A DNA stretch of 64,000 nt from an uncultured Caulobacterales bacterium (lineage in GTDB: Bacteria > Pseudomonadota > Alphaproteobacteria > Caulobacterales > Caulobacteraceae): positions 62,001-126,000 of the forward strand of contig CAIOYC010000030.1 of assembly GCA_903862425.1 (NCBI GenBank). The letters run 5' to 3'. The notes below the pieces were generated by a model, which did no database searches, was not told the origin of the DNA, and worked only from the letters and a program-made list of their open reading frames with translations. Below, piece by piece: positions 1 through 10,122 of this stretch (position 1 is the stretch's first letter; each line of letters begins with the position of its first letter). Both the position numbers and the translations under genes were made by a program.

Positions 1-41
1 TCGACGAAGGCCCAGAGCTTCGAATTGCCCACCTGTTCCAT
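1..41 (-). CDS. 5' end of an unidentified phage-type gene (cut by window edge)
   Basis: Only the first 13 codons are inside the window (protein begins MEQVGNSKLWAFV). The ATG is preceded by GGAGG at a spacing of 5, a near-ideal ribosome-binding site, and the gene lies downstream of the large terminase in the same direction. That suggests the next gene of the phage packaging cluster. About 195 bp (42-236) separate it from the terminase stop and I see no gene there. Function not recognised. Confidence 0.5.
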   Translation of the reverse strand, partial: MEQVGNSKLWAFV

Positions 42-236
42 CGCGCCCTCCACGTACCAGCGTGACCGCTCGTTTGGGCCGCCGCAAGGGTTTAGAAGCT
101 TCGGAGCCTGTCTGGATCAGTTCGATCCTGGTGCAGGTGTCGGTTGGCGTCTCGAAGCTCGCGCGCCAAGCCCAGCCGAGCGTCTTGAATCTGGAGCGAT
201 CTCAAAGGCAGCTATGAGCGCGGAGCTGCCGCCACT

Positions 237-1718
237 TCAACCCTCGTACTCTTCCTGCTTTTTCTTCTCCAAGTACTCGTTCGCCAAATCGAGCCAGCCC
301 TGCGATGCGCTCCGGGTGTAGATGTGGTCGAGCGCTTGAGACGTGGAGTCGACCTGGTCGTCGTGCTTGCCGTTCGGAAAGACTGAAAGCTCGTGCAGCA
401 GATCGTCTAGCCACGGCGCCTCCCTGGGAAGGAACACAAAGCCATTTTCGATAGCTGCCGTCTGGTTCTCCATCCGCGTCTGCTTGTCGTTGCGCGGTTT
501 GATGGGGCGTACTCGACCGAAGTTCTCACTCTTCAGCTGCTGAACGAGCGAAGTGCCGGAGTTCACCTCCTCAATCAGTACGATCGACGCGTTGTGCTGA
601 AAGGCAAGGTCGACGACAGCGCGCTTGAGATCTGGAAACAGCAGCCTTTTTCGGAAGACGTGAAGCAGATAGGCGTTCTTGCCCTTGACCCCCCAGGTCG
701 TGCAGACGCTCCAATCGCTTTTGCCGTTAGTCGTGCTTGCGGTGTCCCACGACTGGATCTTCCGGTCGAAGACGGGCGCATTTGAGAGGTCAAAACGCGC
801 GAACCAGGCGGTGTTGACGACACCGCCGCCGGCCGGCGCGGGGCGCTGTTGGTACTGGGTCGCCCAGCCCGACTCTCCCATGGATTGGCGGATTGCTGCG
901 AGCGCCTGCAACGGCACTCGTCGTGGATGTAACGCCTCGCCTTCCTTCCGACTATATAGGCGTGGTCCAAATACATCTTCGTAGCGGACCGCCTCATCTT
1001 CCTCAGCGATCGCGGGAAAATTCAAAACCTCCCAGTCACCGCCAAGGCCGAGCACGTGGCTCACGAAATCGTCTTCGTGCAAACGCTGCATGACGATGAC
1101 GATACGAGTGCTTTCCGGGTTGTTGCCGCGGCTAGCGAAGGTGTTTTCGAAAGCAGAATTGGTCGCCCGGCGGATGGTATCGGACAGTGCTTCTCCTGGC
1201 TTTTGGGGATCGTCGAAGACCAGAAGATCTCCGCCCACGCCGGTGGCGGTGCCATCCAAAGATGTCGCCCGCCTAACGCCACCTTGCTTCGTGCGTAGCA
1301 GGTGCAGGGGCTGTTTGGCGCCGACAAGCACATCCCCGAAGATCTGGCGATAGGCATCGCTCAGCATAATGCTTGCCGACTGGCGGGCCAGGTCCTTGGA
1401 AAGTTCCTGGGCGTACGAGACGGCCATGATGTCCTGGTGTGGGTAGTGGCCAAGAACGAATGCGGGCAGCGCTGCGCTTACCAGAAAGGACTTCAGGTGG
1501 CGTGGGGGCAGGGTGATGATCAAACGCTTGCGCTGCCCATGCGCCACATCCTGCAGCCGAGCACAAATCAGGCTGAGATAGTGCGCCCAGACAAGGTCGG
1601 TGCCGGGGTTCACGACGTCGAACATCAACTGCACGAAAGTCGCGAAATCACTCAGCGCGAGCGCATTGAACTCCTCCTCACTAAGTTCGCCGAGCCGGCG
1701 TAGACGCTGGCTATTCAT
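237..1718 (-). CDS. Phage terminase large subunit (TerL)
   Basis: ATPase-nuclease that drives DNA packaging into a phage procapsid. About 493 aa. The N-terminal ATPase domain shows a Walker-A variant PPRHLKS (residues 71-77), typical of Terminase_6 proteins, and Walker B LLVFDDP (about 165-171). The C-terminal RNase H-like nuclease domain shows the acidic series SWDTAS, LIEEVNSG and HDDQVDS. The start at 1718 is chosen because GAGG lies 6 bases upstream; an in-frame ATG at 1724 is possible, and both overlap the end of the DUF5681 gene. It follows the small-terminase-like gene directly, as in phage packaging cassettes. No truncation is visible, so the protein could be functional; the rest of the prophage, if any, is left of the window. 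Confidence 0.93.
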   Translation of the reverse strand: MNSQRLRRLGELSEEEFNALALSDFATFVQLMFDVVNPGTDLVWAHYLSLICARLQDVAHGQRKRLIITLPPRHLKSFLVSAALPAFVLGHYPHQDIMAVSYAQELSKDLARQSASIMLSDAYRQIFGDVLVGAKQPLHLLRTKQGGVRRATSLDGTATGVGGDLLVFDDPQKPGEALSDTIRRATNSAFENTFASRGNNPESTRIVIVMQRLHEDDFVSHVLGLGGDWEVLNFPAIAEEDEAVRYEDVFGPRLYSRKEGEALHPRRVPLQALAAIRQSMGESGWATQYQQRPAPAGGGVVNTAWFARFDLSNAPVFDRKIQSWDTASTTNGKSDWSVCTTWGVKGKNAYLLHVFRKRLLFPDLKRAVVDLAFQHNASIVLIEEVNSGTSLVQQLKSENFGRVRPIKPRNDKQTRMENQTAAIENGFVFLPREAPWLDDLLHELSVFPNGKHDDQVDSTSQALDHIYTRSASQGWLDLANEYLEKKKQEEYEG

Positions 1719-2100
1719 CGTCATCCTCAATCCTGGCCTTGAGGATCGCCAATGCCTTGGCGCTACGAGCCCGGCGCTCCGCTGGTGTAAGATCAGCCTG
1801 CGACTGGCCTCCGCGCTCATGCGACTCTGAGGCGTGAAGTAGCTCCATCATCAGCTTGGTGGCTTTGAGGTCACCGCCGGCGGCTTTGGTCGACTGCTGC
1901 AAGAACGCAGCTTCCATTTTCGATATAGATCGGCGCTTTCCGCCCGTGTTGACGACAACCTTCTCCTCCAGCGCCTTTCGGATGAGAGTGGAGATGTTCT
2001 GCGATCCTTTCTTACGACCGTCGGTGTTGCCTGACTTGCCAGGCTTGAAGCGCGTGCTTATCGGGGGCTTGCCATAGCCAACCTCGTAGTCGTCGCTCAT
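1711..2100 (-). CDS. DUF5681 protein, probable small terminase-like subunit
   Basis: 129 aa. The N-terminus carries the DUF5681 signature (VGYGKPP, then FKPGKSGN and GRKKGS), a basic glycine-rich motif found in proteins encoded just before TerL in many alphaproteobacterial prophages. The position between a ParB-methylase and TerL, with 4-bp ATGA overlap upstream and overlap downstream, indicates translational coupling. Family position suggests a role in recognising phage DNA for packaging, but this is inference; the molecular function of DUF5681 is not settled. The longer reading frame upstream of ATG 2100 overlaps the methylase and is not coding. Confidence 0.8.
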   Translation of the reverse strand: MSDDYEVGYGKPPISTRFKPGKSGNTDGRKKGSQNISTLIRKALEEKVVVNTGGKRRSISKMEAAFLQQSTKAAGGDLKATKLMMELLHASESHERGGQSQADLTPAERRARSAKALAILKARIEDDDE

Positions 2101-3452
2101 TGGACGCACTCCAGGGTGCTGGCCACTTCGTCGAAGCTCTTGGACGTGCTCTCCAAGATGGCGGCTTCGCCGGTCATCCGCTGCCAACGACGAACTGTCA
2201 GGTCCACGTACTGCGGATCCCGCTCGATGCCCCGACAACGCCGGCCGATCCGTTCGCAGGCCATCAGCGTGCTTCCCGTCCCCAGGAAGTTGTCGAGGAC
2301 GCGATCGCCACGCGCGGTAACATCGAGCAAGGCGTCGGCAATCATCTTCACCGGCTTGGGCGTGGCGTGCTCGGCCAAGAGGTCCGCTTCCTCAGAGCTG
2401 CGCATGAAAGTGTTGGCGCCAGGATACTTCCAAACATTCGTCCGGTTGCGGCCGTGCTTGCCCAGCTGAACATTGTTGCGGTGACGGCCGCGCCCTTTTT
2501 TGAGCACCAGAATTAGCTCGTGCTCTGAACGGTACAACGACCCCATGCCGGCGTTGTTCTTTGCCCAAACGACGATGTTGAGAAGCTCGTCGAACGCCTT
2601 GCCGGACGCGGCCAGCATCTCTGGAAGATGGCGCCAATCGGTGCAGGAAAAGCCGATGGCCCCGTCTGCGAAATGGTCTGCAGCCAGTGAAAACGCCTGA
2701 TCGAAAAACGTCGCCAGCCCGGCTTCGTCGAGCTCACCAGAGCACGAGACGAACTCGCGATACTTGCCCTTGCCGAAATAAAAGGCGACCGAGCTTCCGT
2801 AAGGCGGGTCGGAGAACCCTCCATCCACCCTCTCGCCTCTCAGTAGCTTCGCGTACGCGGTAGCGTCCAGCGCGTCTCCGCAAATGATCCGGTGTTTGCC
2901 CAGAAGCCAAACATCGCCGGTCCTGGACACGGCTGGTCCGGGCGCGGGGAGGGCGTCGTCTGGATCCGCGGCCTCTGTGGTATCGGCCTCCAGTCCTTCG
3001 ATCTTGATATCGATTTCCGCCATCGAGAAGCCGACGGCCTCGATATCGAAGTCGAGGTCTATGACGGCAAGCTCCTTCAAGCTGATGGCGAGTAGGCGCT
3101 CATCGAATGACGAGGTGTCGCCGCTTCGATTTTCAGCGATAGCGAAGCCTCGAACCTGGGTTGGAGTCAGGTCGTCAATGCAGATAGTGGGAACCTGCTC
3201 TCGACCAATCACCTCGCAGGCCAGCAGTCTGCCGTGACCGCAGATGACGTTGTCATCCCGGTCGATCAAGACAGGGACATTGAATCCAAAATTGAGGATG
3301 CTTTGGCCAATCTGTTTGATCTGGCTGCGGCTGTGCTTGCGCTCGTTCGACGGATTGAGCCTTAGCTCCTTCACGTTCCGGATCCTGAAGCTCATGCGCT
3401 CTAGGTCGTTTGGCTGGTCACCGCTTGGCGACGTCCGCTTTGTGCGAGTCAT
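2097..3452 (-). CDS. ParB-like nuclease domain / DNA methyltransferase fusion
   Basis: About 451 aa. Residues about 20-110 form a ParB/sulfiredoxin-like N-terminal domain with the CGHGR motif (71-75). The C-terminal half is an N6-adenine/N4-cytosine DNA methylase with catalytic SDPPYG (DPPY at 215-218) and the AdoMet-binding motif DNFLGTGS (387-394; more often DPFxGxG). Such fusions are common in temperate phages, where they methylate phage DNA, perhaps protecting it or marking packaging sites. The start at 3452 has AAGGAGA about 8 bases upstream; the longer frame upstream lacks a ribosome-binding site. It is the first gene of the leftward packaging operon; the repeats at 3586-3756 lie in its upstream region. 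Confidence 0.9.
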   Translation of the reverse strand: MTRTKRTSPSGDQPNDLERMSFRIRNVKELRLNPSNERKHSRSQIKQIGQSILNFGFNVPVLIDRDDNVICGHGRLLACEVIGREQVPTICIDDLTPTQVRGFAIAENRSGDTSSFDERLLAISLKELAVIDLDFDIEAVGFSMAEIDIKIEGLEADTTEAADPDDALPAPGPAVSRTGDVWLLGKHRIICGDALDATAYAKLLRGERVDGGFSDPPYGSSVAFYFGKGKYREFVSCSGELDEAGLATFFDQAFSLAADHFADGAIGFSCTDWRHLPEMLAASGKAFDELLNIVVWAKNNAGMGSLYRSEHELILVLKKGRGRHRNNVQLGKHGRNRTNVWKYPGANTFMRSSEEADLLAEHATPKPVKMIADALLDVTARGDRVLDNFLGTGSTLMACERIGRRCRGIERDPQYVDLTVRRWQRMTGEAAILESTSKSFDEVASTLECVQ

Positions 3453-3585
3453 TTTCGAATCTCCTTTCCTCGGGAGGATTGGAAAAAATCCCTTTGGATG
3501 ATCTGCGGCACTCTGACTCATGCCAATTCGCTGACATTCTTGGCCGGTCAAGGCAGCGCCGCGCTATCCGCCAAGCGTCGCAAAA

Positions 3586-3756
3586 TTCCCTGCACGACAC
3601 CTAGTCTTTCGCTGATCCGGCGCGAGCAGGGAAAAGGTCAGGGGGGAATTTTTATCACTCTGAAAAGGCTAGAGTTTCTATTGGGCGCGGCTCCCACCAG
3701 CCAACTTAAAGGTCGGTTTTGGCAGTTTTTCCCTGCAGAAATCCCTGCATCAGGGA
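3586..3756. repeat. Cluster of TCCCTGC motifs in both orientations
   Basis: Copies: TTCCCTGCA at 3586-3594, the reverse form GCAGGGAAAA at 3626-3635, TTTTTCCCTGCA at 3726-3737, and TCCCTGCA at 3742-3749, the last forming a perfect inverted repeat TCCCTG-CAT-CAGGGA (3742-3756). They lie 130-300 bp upstream of the methylase start. This fits multiple binding sites for a phage repressor or integrase, but no binding protein is identified. Confidence 0.55.
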
Positions 3757-4079
3757 AACTCCACTAGATCGTGATGGGCCAGAGACCGGCGCCTCCAGAC
3801 GGCGCGGAATAGCGGGTTATGGGTCGGCTTGGTGGGATGCGCGAACGGGTGTGGGCGCCGATAGCGGCGTGATTACCGTGGCATCGCCTCGGAGCGTTCG
3901 TTCGGAGAATGGTCTGGAAAATGGCTGGCGGGCACTCAGCGATTCACACCGGGGATATGGTTTGATGCGAATCTAAGTCGCGGACTTTCGGCCGCTATTG
4001 AGCGAGCAAAACGGACCGAGAGATTCGATTTGCGATAACAGGGAGAAAGGCGTTTTCCAAAACGGATCTAGTGGAGTTT
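3756..4079. repeat. Pair of perfect 15-bp inverted repeats 294 bp apart
   Basis: AAACTCCACTAGATC (3756-3770) recurs exactly as its reverse complement at 4065-4079. A second related pair lies beside it: GGGCCAGA and CGGCGCC at 3776-3792, again in reverse complement at 4081-4099, but in permuted order relative to the 15-bp repeats. No flanking target duplication is evident, so a simple MITE is not proven. Confidence 0.6.
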
Positions 4080-4140
4080 TGGCGCCGATTTTCTGGCCCG
4101 CGAAAAATCAGAAAAAGTGGAGACAAATCAGACATTTAGA

Positions 4141-4230
4141 TGGCGGTGACGCAGGGATTCGAACCCTGGATACGCTTTCACGTATGACGATTTAGCAAAC
4201 CGTTGCCTTCAGCCACTCGGCCACGTCACC
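4141..4230 (-). tRNA. tRNA-Ser(GCU)
   Basis: 90-nt class II tRNA with encoded CCA (4141-4143). Acceptor stem GGTGACG/CGTCACC; anticodon stem ACGGT/ATCGT around loop TTGCTAA, giving anticodon GCU for AGC/AGU codons; long variable arm; T-loop TTCGAAT. Its 3' end faces the phage module, the usual side for tRNA-targeted integration. I found no second copy of the tRNA 3' end within the window. Confidence 0.96.
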
Positions 4231-4332
4231 TCAGGGCGGGGTGGATAGCGGGTTCGGACAAAGCTTGCAACGCGGTCTTGGCGCCGGATTGTCACAAGCC
4301 GGGCGAACCCGCCCCGCTATCACGCGCCAACC

Positions 4333-5066
4333 TTAGCTGGGCTTCTTGAACCGAAGCAGGAACTGGTCCGTCTTGCCACGGATGGCGGGGTCGAACACCA
4401 TCTTGGTATGGTCGTCCGCTGGATTGGCCAGGATCTGGCTCTCCGCGTCGAGCACGAACCCGGCGGCCAGCACATCGGCCCTGACGCGCGCTTCGTCGAT
4501 CCGGTGCAGGGTCTCGGTATGCGTCAGACCCGCGCCCGGCGCGTCGGCGTGGTCGAGCACCACATAGACGCCGCCGGGCTTCAGCGCGGCGAAGACCCCT
4601 TTGTTGAAGGCAGCCACGTCGGCCGGGCCCATGAACTTGTCGTAGAGGTCGTGATAGTTCTGGCGGATGAACACCGCATCCAGACCCTTGGGCAGGGGCG
4701 TCGCGACGGGGTCGGCGCTCGCCTTTACATTGGCATAGGCCGGGTCGGCGGCCACCATGCTCATGACCTTCATCACCTCAGGGTGGATTTTCACGACCTC
4801 GGCCGTCTCCACCGCATAGACCGTGCCCGTCGGTCCCACAGCCTGGCTGAGCGAGCGGACGAAGCGGCCGCCGACGATGTCGGCCACCTTGTCGCCCGGC
4901 TTCAGCCCGATGAAGGCGATCACCTCCGGCGACTTCAGCGACGGGTCCTTCAGCGCATCCGCCGGCAGCTTTGCGGCATCGGTCTGGGCTGAAGCGGCGG
5001 GGCCATGGCAAGGGCAAGCAGGCAGACGCCCAGAGCCATGGGGCCAATGGCCGTAGTGATGCGCAC
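4333..5066 (-). pseudogene. Secreted class I methyltransferase-like protein (COG4798 type), frameshifted in the signal peptide
   Basis: The body (frame ending 4333) resembles predicted periplasmic methyltransferases: KPGDKVADIVGG in place of motif I, GTVYAVE, then FIRQNYHDLY and LKPGGVYVVLDH. The N-terminal signal peptide (ITTAIGPMALGVCLLALAMA) is in a different frame, starting at a GTG (5066) with GGAGG 6 bases upstream. The two frames join perfectly, giving ...AMAPAASAQTDA with an ASA cleavage site, if one base is added to the G run at 4999-5002 (C run on the coding strand). It is therefore either a real 1-bp deletion, a slippage-prone phase switch, or a sequencing error. Motif I is atypical, so activity is doubtful. 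It is divergent from recQ. Confidence 0.75.
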
Positions 5067-5147
5067 GACAATCCTCCACATATTTTTGGCCGACCTTAGC
5101 CGCATGCTGGGTTTTGGCCAGCGCCCATCCTCCGGCATAAGGCGGCC

Positions 5148-6968
<1,821 letters not shown>

Positions 6969-7037
6969 TACAGGTCCCTTTGCGCTTGCGCCGGCCGGAC
7001 CCTCCTATAGAACCGCGCGCTTGATCCGAGGGCTGAG

Positions 7038-8324
7038 ATGGACCGTATCGCCATCACCGGCGGGACCGAGCTGAGGGGCGAAATCCCCATTTCGGGCGCC
7101 AAGAATTCCGCCATCAAGCTGATGGCCGCGAGCCTTTTGACCGACCAGCCGCTGCGCCTCACCAACATGCCGCGCCTGGCCGACACGCGCATCCTCGCCA
7201 AGCTCCTGAACCGTCTGGGAACCGAGACGGAGGAGGTCGATGACGCGGACGGGCAGGGGATGGTTCTGCGCACGCCGGAGATCGTCTCCGCCATCGCCTC
7301 CTATGATCTGGTGCGCCAGATGCGGGCTTCCTTCAACGTGCTTGGACCGCTGCTGGCCCGTTCACGCCAGGCCAAGGTCAGCCTGCCCGGCGGGGATCCC
7401 ATCGGGGCGCGGCCGCTTAACTTCCACCTCGACGCTCTGGCCGAGCTTGGGGCGACCATCGACCTGAACGGCGGCTATGTGTTCGCCCAGGCGCCGCGCG
7501 GGCTGAAGGGCGGGCACGTGGTGTTTCCCGCTGTGTCGGTCGGCGCCACCGAACACACCATGCTCGCCGCCGTTCTGGCGCGGGGCGAGACCCTGATCGA
7601 GAACGCCGCCATGGAGCCGGAGATCGTCGACCTGGCGGACTGTCTGAACGCCATGGGCGCCAGGATCGAAGGGGCGGGTACGCCTACCCTGCAGATCCAG
7701 GGCGTCAGTCACCTGAACGGCGCGACCCATGCGGTGATGCCGGACCGGATCGAGGCGGGCACCTACGCCATGGCCGTGGCGATGGCGGGTGGGGATGTAA
7801 CCCTCAAGGGCGTGCGATGTGAGCATCTCCTGCCGCTGATCGAGCGCCTCAAGGCCGCGGGCGTGGAGGTCGTGCCCGAGGGCTCGACCATCGCCGTGCG
7901 GCGAAAGGCGGGCGAGCGCCTGCGAGCTGTCGATGTGGAGACCGCACCGTTTCCCGGTTTCGCCACCGACCTGCAGGCCCAGTTCATGGCTCTGATGACC
8001 TTGGCCGACGGGGAAAGCGTGATCCGCGAGACCATCTTCGAGAACCGCTTCATCCATGCCGCCGAACTGGCGCGCATGGGCGCCGATATCTCCGTCCAGG
8101 GCGGCGAGGCGCGGGTGTCGGGCGTCAACGGGCTGACCGGCGCGCAGGTGGCGGCCTCCGACGTTCGGGCCGGTGTGTCGCTGGTGATCGCCGGCCTGGC
8201 CGCGCGGGGCCGGACCTTGGTGGAAGGCGTCTATCATCTGGACCGGGGCTTCGAACGCCTGGAGGAAAAGCTGCAGGCCTGCGGCGCACAGGTCGAGCGG
8301 GTGTCGTCGGAGATGGCGGCATGA
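7038..8324 (+). CDS. murA: UDP-N-acetylglucosamine 1-carboxyvinyltransferase MurA
   Basis: 428 aa. Cytosolic first committed enzyme of peptidoglycan synthesis: transfers enolpyruvate from PEP to UDP-GlcNAc. N-terminus ITGGTELRGEIPISGAKNS is the family signature. The catalytic loop reads LPGGDPIGARP, so the residue equivalent to E. coli Cys115 (the fosfomycin target) is Asp120 (codon 7395-7397). Asp-type MurA enzymes are known to be active and fosfomycin-insensitive. It heads the conserved cluster murA-DUF2948-hisD-UPF0262-phosphatase-infA and overlaps the next gene by 4 bp (ATGA). Confidence 0.97.
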   Translation: MDRIAITGGTELRGEIPISGAKNSAIKLMAASLLTDQPLRLTNMPRLADTRILAKLLNRLGTETEEVDDADGQGMVLRTPEIVSAIASYDLVRQMRASFNVLGPLLARSRQAKVSLPGGDPIGARPLNFHLDALAELGATIDLNGGYVFAQAPRGLKGGHVVFPAVSVGATEHTMLAAVLARGETLIENAAMEPEIVDLADCLNAMGARIEGAGTPTLQIQGVSHLNGATHAVMPDRIEAGTYAMAVAMAGGDVTLKGVRCEHLLPLIERLKAAGVEVVPEGSTIAVRRKAGERLRAVDVETAPFPGFATDLQAQFMALMTLADGESVIRETIFENRFIHAAELARMGADISVQGGEARVSGVNGLTGAQVAASDVRAGVSLVIAGLAARGRTLVEGVYHLDRGFERLEEKLQACGAQVERVSSEMAA

Positions 8325-8770
8325 GCGGCGGCGCGGTCTGCAAACCCCTGCGCCTCCTGGCCGAGGACGCCGACGATCTCGCGGTCATTTCCGCTGCGCT
8401 TCAGGACGCGGTGGCCAAGGTCGGCGACCTTTCGTTCGAGGCATCCCCGCGCTGTTTCACCCTGGTGGCCAACCGCTTCCGCTGGGAGGGCGGGCGCAGG
8501 TCAGCCGAACGCGTGCGCTCGGCGCTACGTTTTTCCGGTGTGCTCGGTGTGAAATCGCGCGGCGTGCTGATGGGCGATGCTTCGAGCGTGATCTCCATCC
8601 TCGCCATCGGCTTCGAACCTTGCGGCGAGGTGGAGAACCCCTCCGGCGCGGTGAATCTGCGCCTTGCGGGGGGCGGCGACATCCGGCTCGACGTGGAATG
8701 CCTCGACGCCGTACTGGCCGACGTATCCGAACCCTGGGCCGCCATGCGCACACCCAAGCACCGGGTTTAG
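8321..8770 (+). CDS. DUF2948 family protein
   Basis: 149 aa conserved alphaproteobacterial protein of unknown function. The N-terminal LLAEDADDLAVISAALQDAV and the C-terminal LDVECLDAVLADVSEPW are typical of DUF2948. It starts inside the murA stop (ATGA), indicating translational coupling, and sits in the conserved murA-hisD interval. No signal peptide or membrane segment is seen, so probably cytosolic. Function cannot be stated. Confidence 0.88.
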   Translation: MSGGAVCKPLRLLAEDADDLAVISAALQDAVAKVGDLSFEASPRCFTLVANRFRWEGGRRSAERVRSALRFSGVLGVKSRGVLMGDASSVISILAIGFEPCGEVENPSGAVNLRLAGGGDIRLDVECLDAVLADVSEPWAAMRTPKHRV

Positions 8771-8826
8771 TCGTCCGAGGCAATCGGTGGGATGACAGGG
8801 CAGGGCGGGGGCTCTACAGGACCGCC

Positions 8827-10119
8827 ATGCGCCGCTTCAACGCTTCAGACGCCGGCTTCGACCAGGCCTTCGCCGCCTTCCTCGACGAGCGCCGGGGTCA
8901 GCCCGAGGCCGTGGACGCCGCGGCGGCCGACATCATCGAGCAGGTCAAGGTGCGCGGCATCGACGCCCTGCTCGAACTCGCCCTGCGCTTCGACAAGGTC
9001 GAGCTGACGGCTGAGACCCTGCGTGTCTCGGCCGAGGAGATCGAGGCCGGCGCGGCGGCCTGTGAACCTGAGGTGCGTGCGGCCATCGCCTTCGCCGCCG
9101 CACGTATCCGCAGCTATCACGCGCGCCAGCGTCCCGCGGACCAGCGCTGGACCGACGACACCGGTACGACCCTCGGCTGGCGCTGGGGCGCGCTGGAGGC
9201 CGTGGGCGTCTATGTGCCGGGGGGGCGCGCCGCCTATCCGTCAACGGTGCTGATGAATGCTGTTCCGGCCCAGGTCGCTGGGGTGGAGCGCATCGCCATG
9301 GTGACCCCACCCGGTAAGCTGCAGCCCGCCGTGCTCGCCGCCGCCAAGGAGGCCGGTATCACTGAGATCTGGCGCGTGGGCGGGGCGCAGGCCGTGGCCG
9401 CCCTGGCCTATGGGGCGGGCCCGATCCGGCCCGTGGACAAGATCGTCGGCCCCGGCAACGCCTTCGTCACCGCCGCCAAGCGCCGGGTCTATGGCGTGGT
9501 CGGCATCGACGCCCTGGCCGGCCCGTCGGAGATCGTGGTGGTGGCCGACGCCAGGAACGACCCGGACTGGATCGCCGCCGACCTGCTCAGCCAGGCCGAG
9601 CACGATCCCGCCGCCCAGTCGATCCTGATCACCGACGACGCCGGGTTCGCCCAGGCGGTGGCCCAGGCCGTGGAAGGTCAGTTGAAGACCCTGGCCACGG
9701 GTAAGGACGCCGCCGCCAGCTGGCGCGACCACGGCGCCGTCATCCTCGCCCCCCTGGACCGCGCCGTCGCCCTGGTGGACGCCATTGCGCCGGAGCACGT
9801 GGAGTTCGCCATGGACGATCCGCATCGCCTGGCCGACGCCGTGCGCCATGCCGGGGCGATCTTCATCGGCCGCCGGACGCCCGAGGCGATCGGCGACTAT
9901 GTAGCCGGCTCCAACCACGTGCTGCCGACGAGCCGCGCCGCGCGGTTCTCCTCGGGTCTGTCGCTGTACGACTTCCTCAAGCGCACCTCGATCGTGGAAT
10001 GCACCGAGGCCAGCTTCGCCATCCTCGGACCCCACACCGTGGCCCTGGCTGAGGCGGAAGGGTTGCCCGCCCACGCCCGCTCCGCCGCCATTCGCCTCAA
10101 CGCCCGACGGGACGGCTGA
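8827..10119 (+). CDS. hisD: Histidinol dehydrogenase
   Basis: 430 aa. Catalyses the last two steps of histidine synthesis, oxidising L-histidinol to histidine with two NAD+ and Zn2+. Signatures: YVPGGRAAYPS, VGPGNAFVTAAKR, IDALAGPSEI, LLSQAEHDP (zinc/active-site region) and GSNHVLPT. ATG 8827 gives a standard N-terminus (MRRFNASDAGFDQAF); longer in-frame starts would run into DUF2948. Other his genes are not nearby, as is usual for this murA-linked copy. Confidence 0.97.
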   Translation: MRRFNASDAGFDQAFAAFLDERRGQPEAVDAAAADIIEQVKVRGIDALLELALRFDKVELTAETLRVSAEEIEAGAAACEPEVRAAIAFAAARIRSYHARQRPADQRWTDDTGTTLGWRWGALEAVGVYVPGGRAAYPSTVLMNAVPAQVAGVERIAMVTPPGKLQPAVLAAAKEAGITEIWRVGGAQAVAALAYGAGPIRPVDKIVGPGNAFVTAAKRRVYGVVGIDALAGPSEIVVVADARNDPDWIAADLLSQAEHDPAAQSILITDDAGFAQAVAQAVEGQLKTLATGKDAAASWRDHGAVILAPLDRAVALVDAIAPEHVEFAMDDPHRLADAVRHAGAIFIGRRTPEAIGDYVAGSNHVLPTSRAARFSSGLSLYDFLKRTSIVECTEASFAILGPHTVALAEAEGLPAHARSAAIRLNARRDG

Positions 10120-10122
10120 AGC

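Larger units (their letters stand above)
3453..4140. other. Gene-free 688-bp segment between phage module and tRNA-Ser
   Basis: No convincing gene is seen on either strand; short open frames here have no good ribosome-binding sites. The stretch is visibly less GC-rich than the chromosome to its right. It holds a cluster of TCCCTGC motifs (3586-3756) and a distant pair of 15-bp inverted repeats (3756-3770 and 4065-4079), described separately. Its place between the tRNA 3' end and the methylase promoter is where integrase arm sites, a repressor operator or a remnant att region would be expected. No integrase gene is visible. Confidence 0.6.

Noticed and set aside
3756-4079. MITE bounded by the 15-bp inverted repeats
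   Set aside because: No target-site duplication is visible and the neighbouring repeat pair is permuted, so a simple transposed element is not supported.
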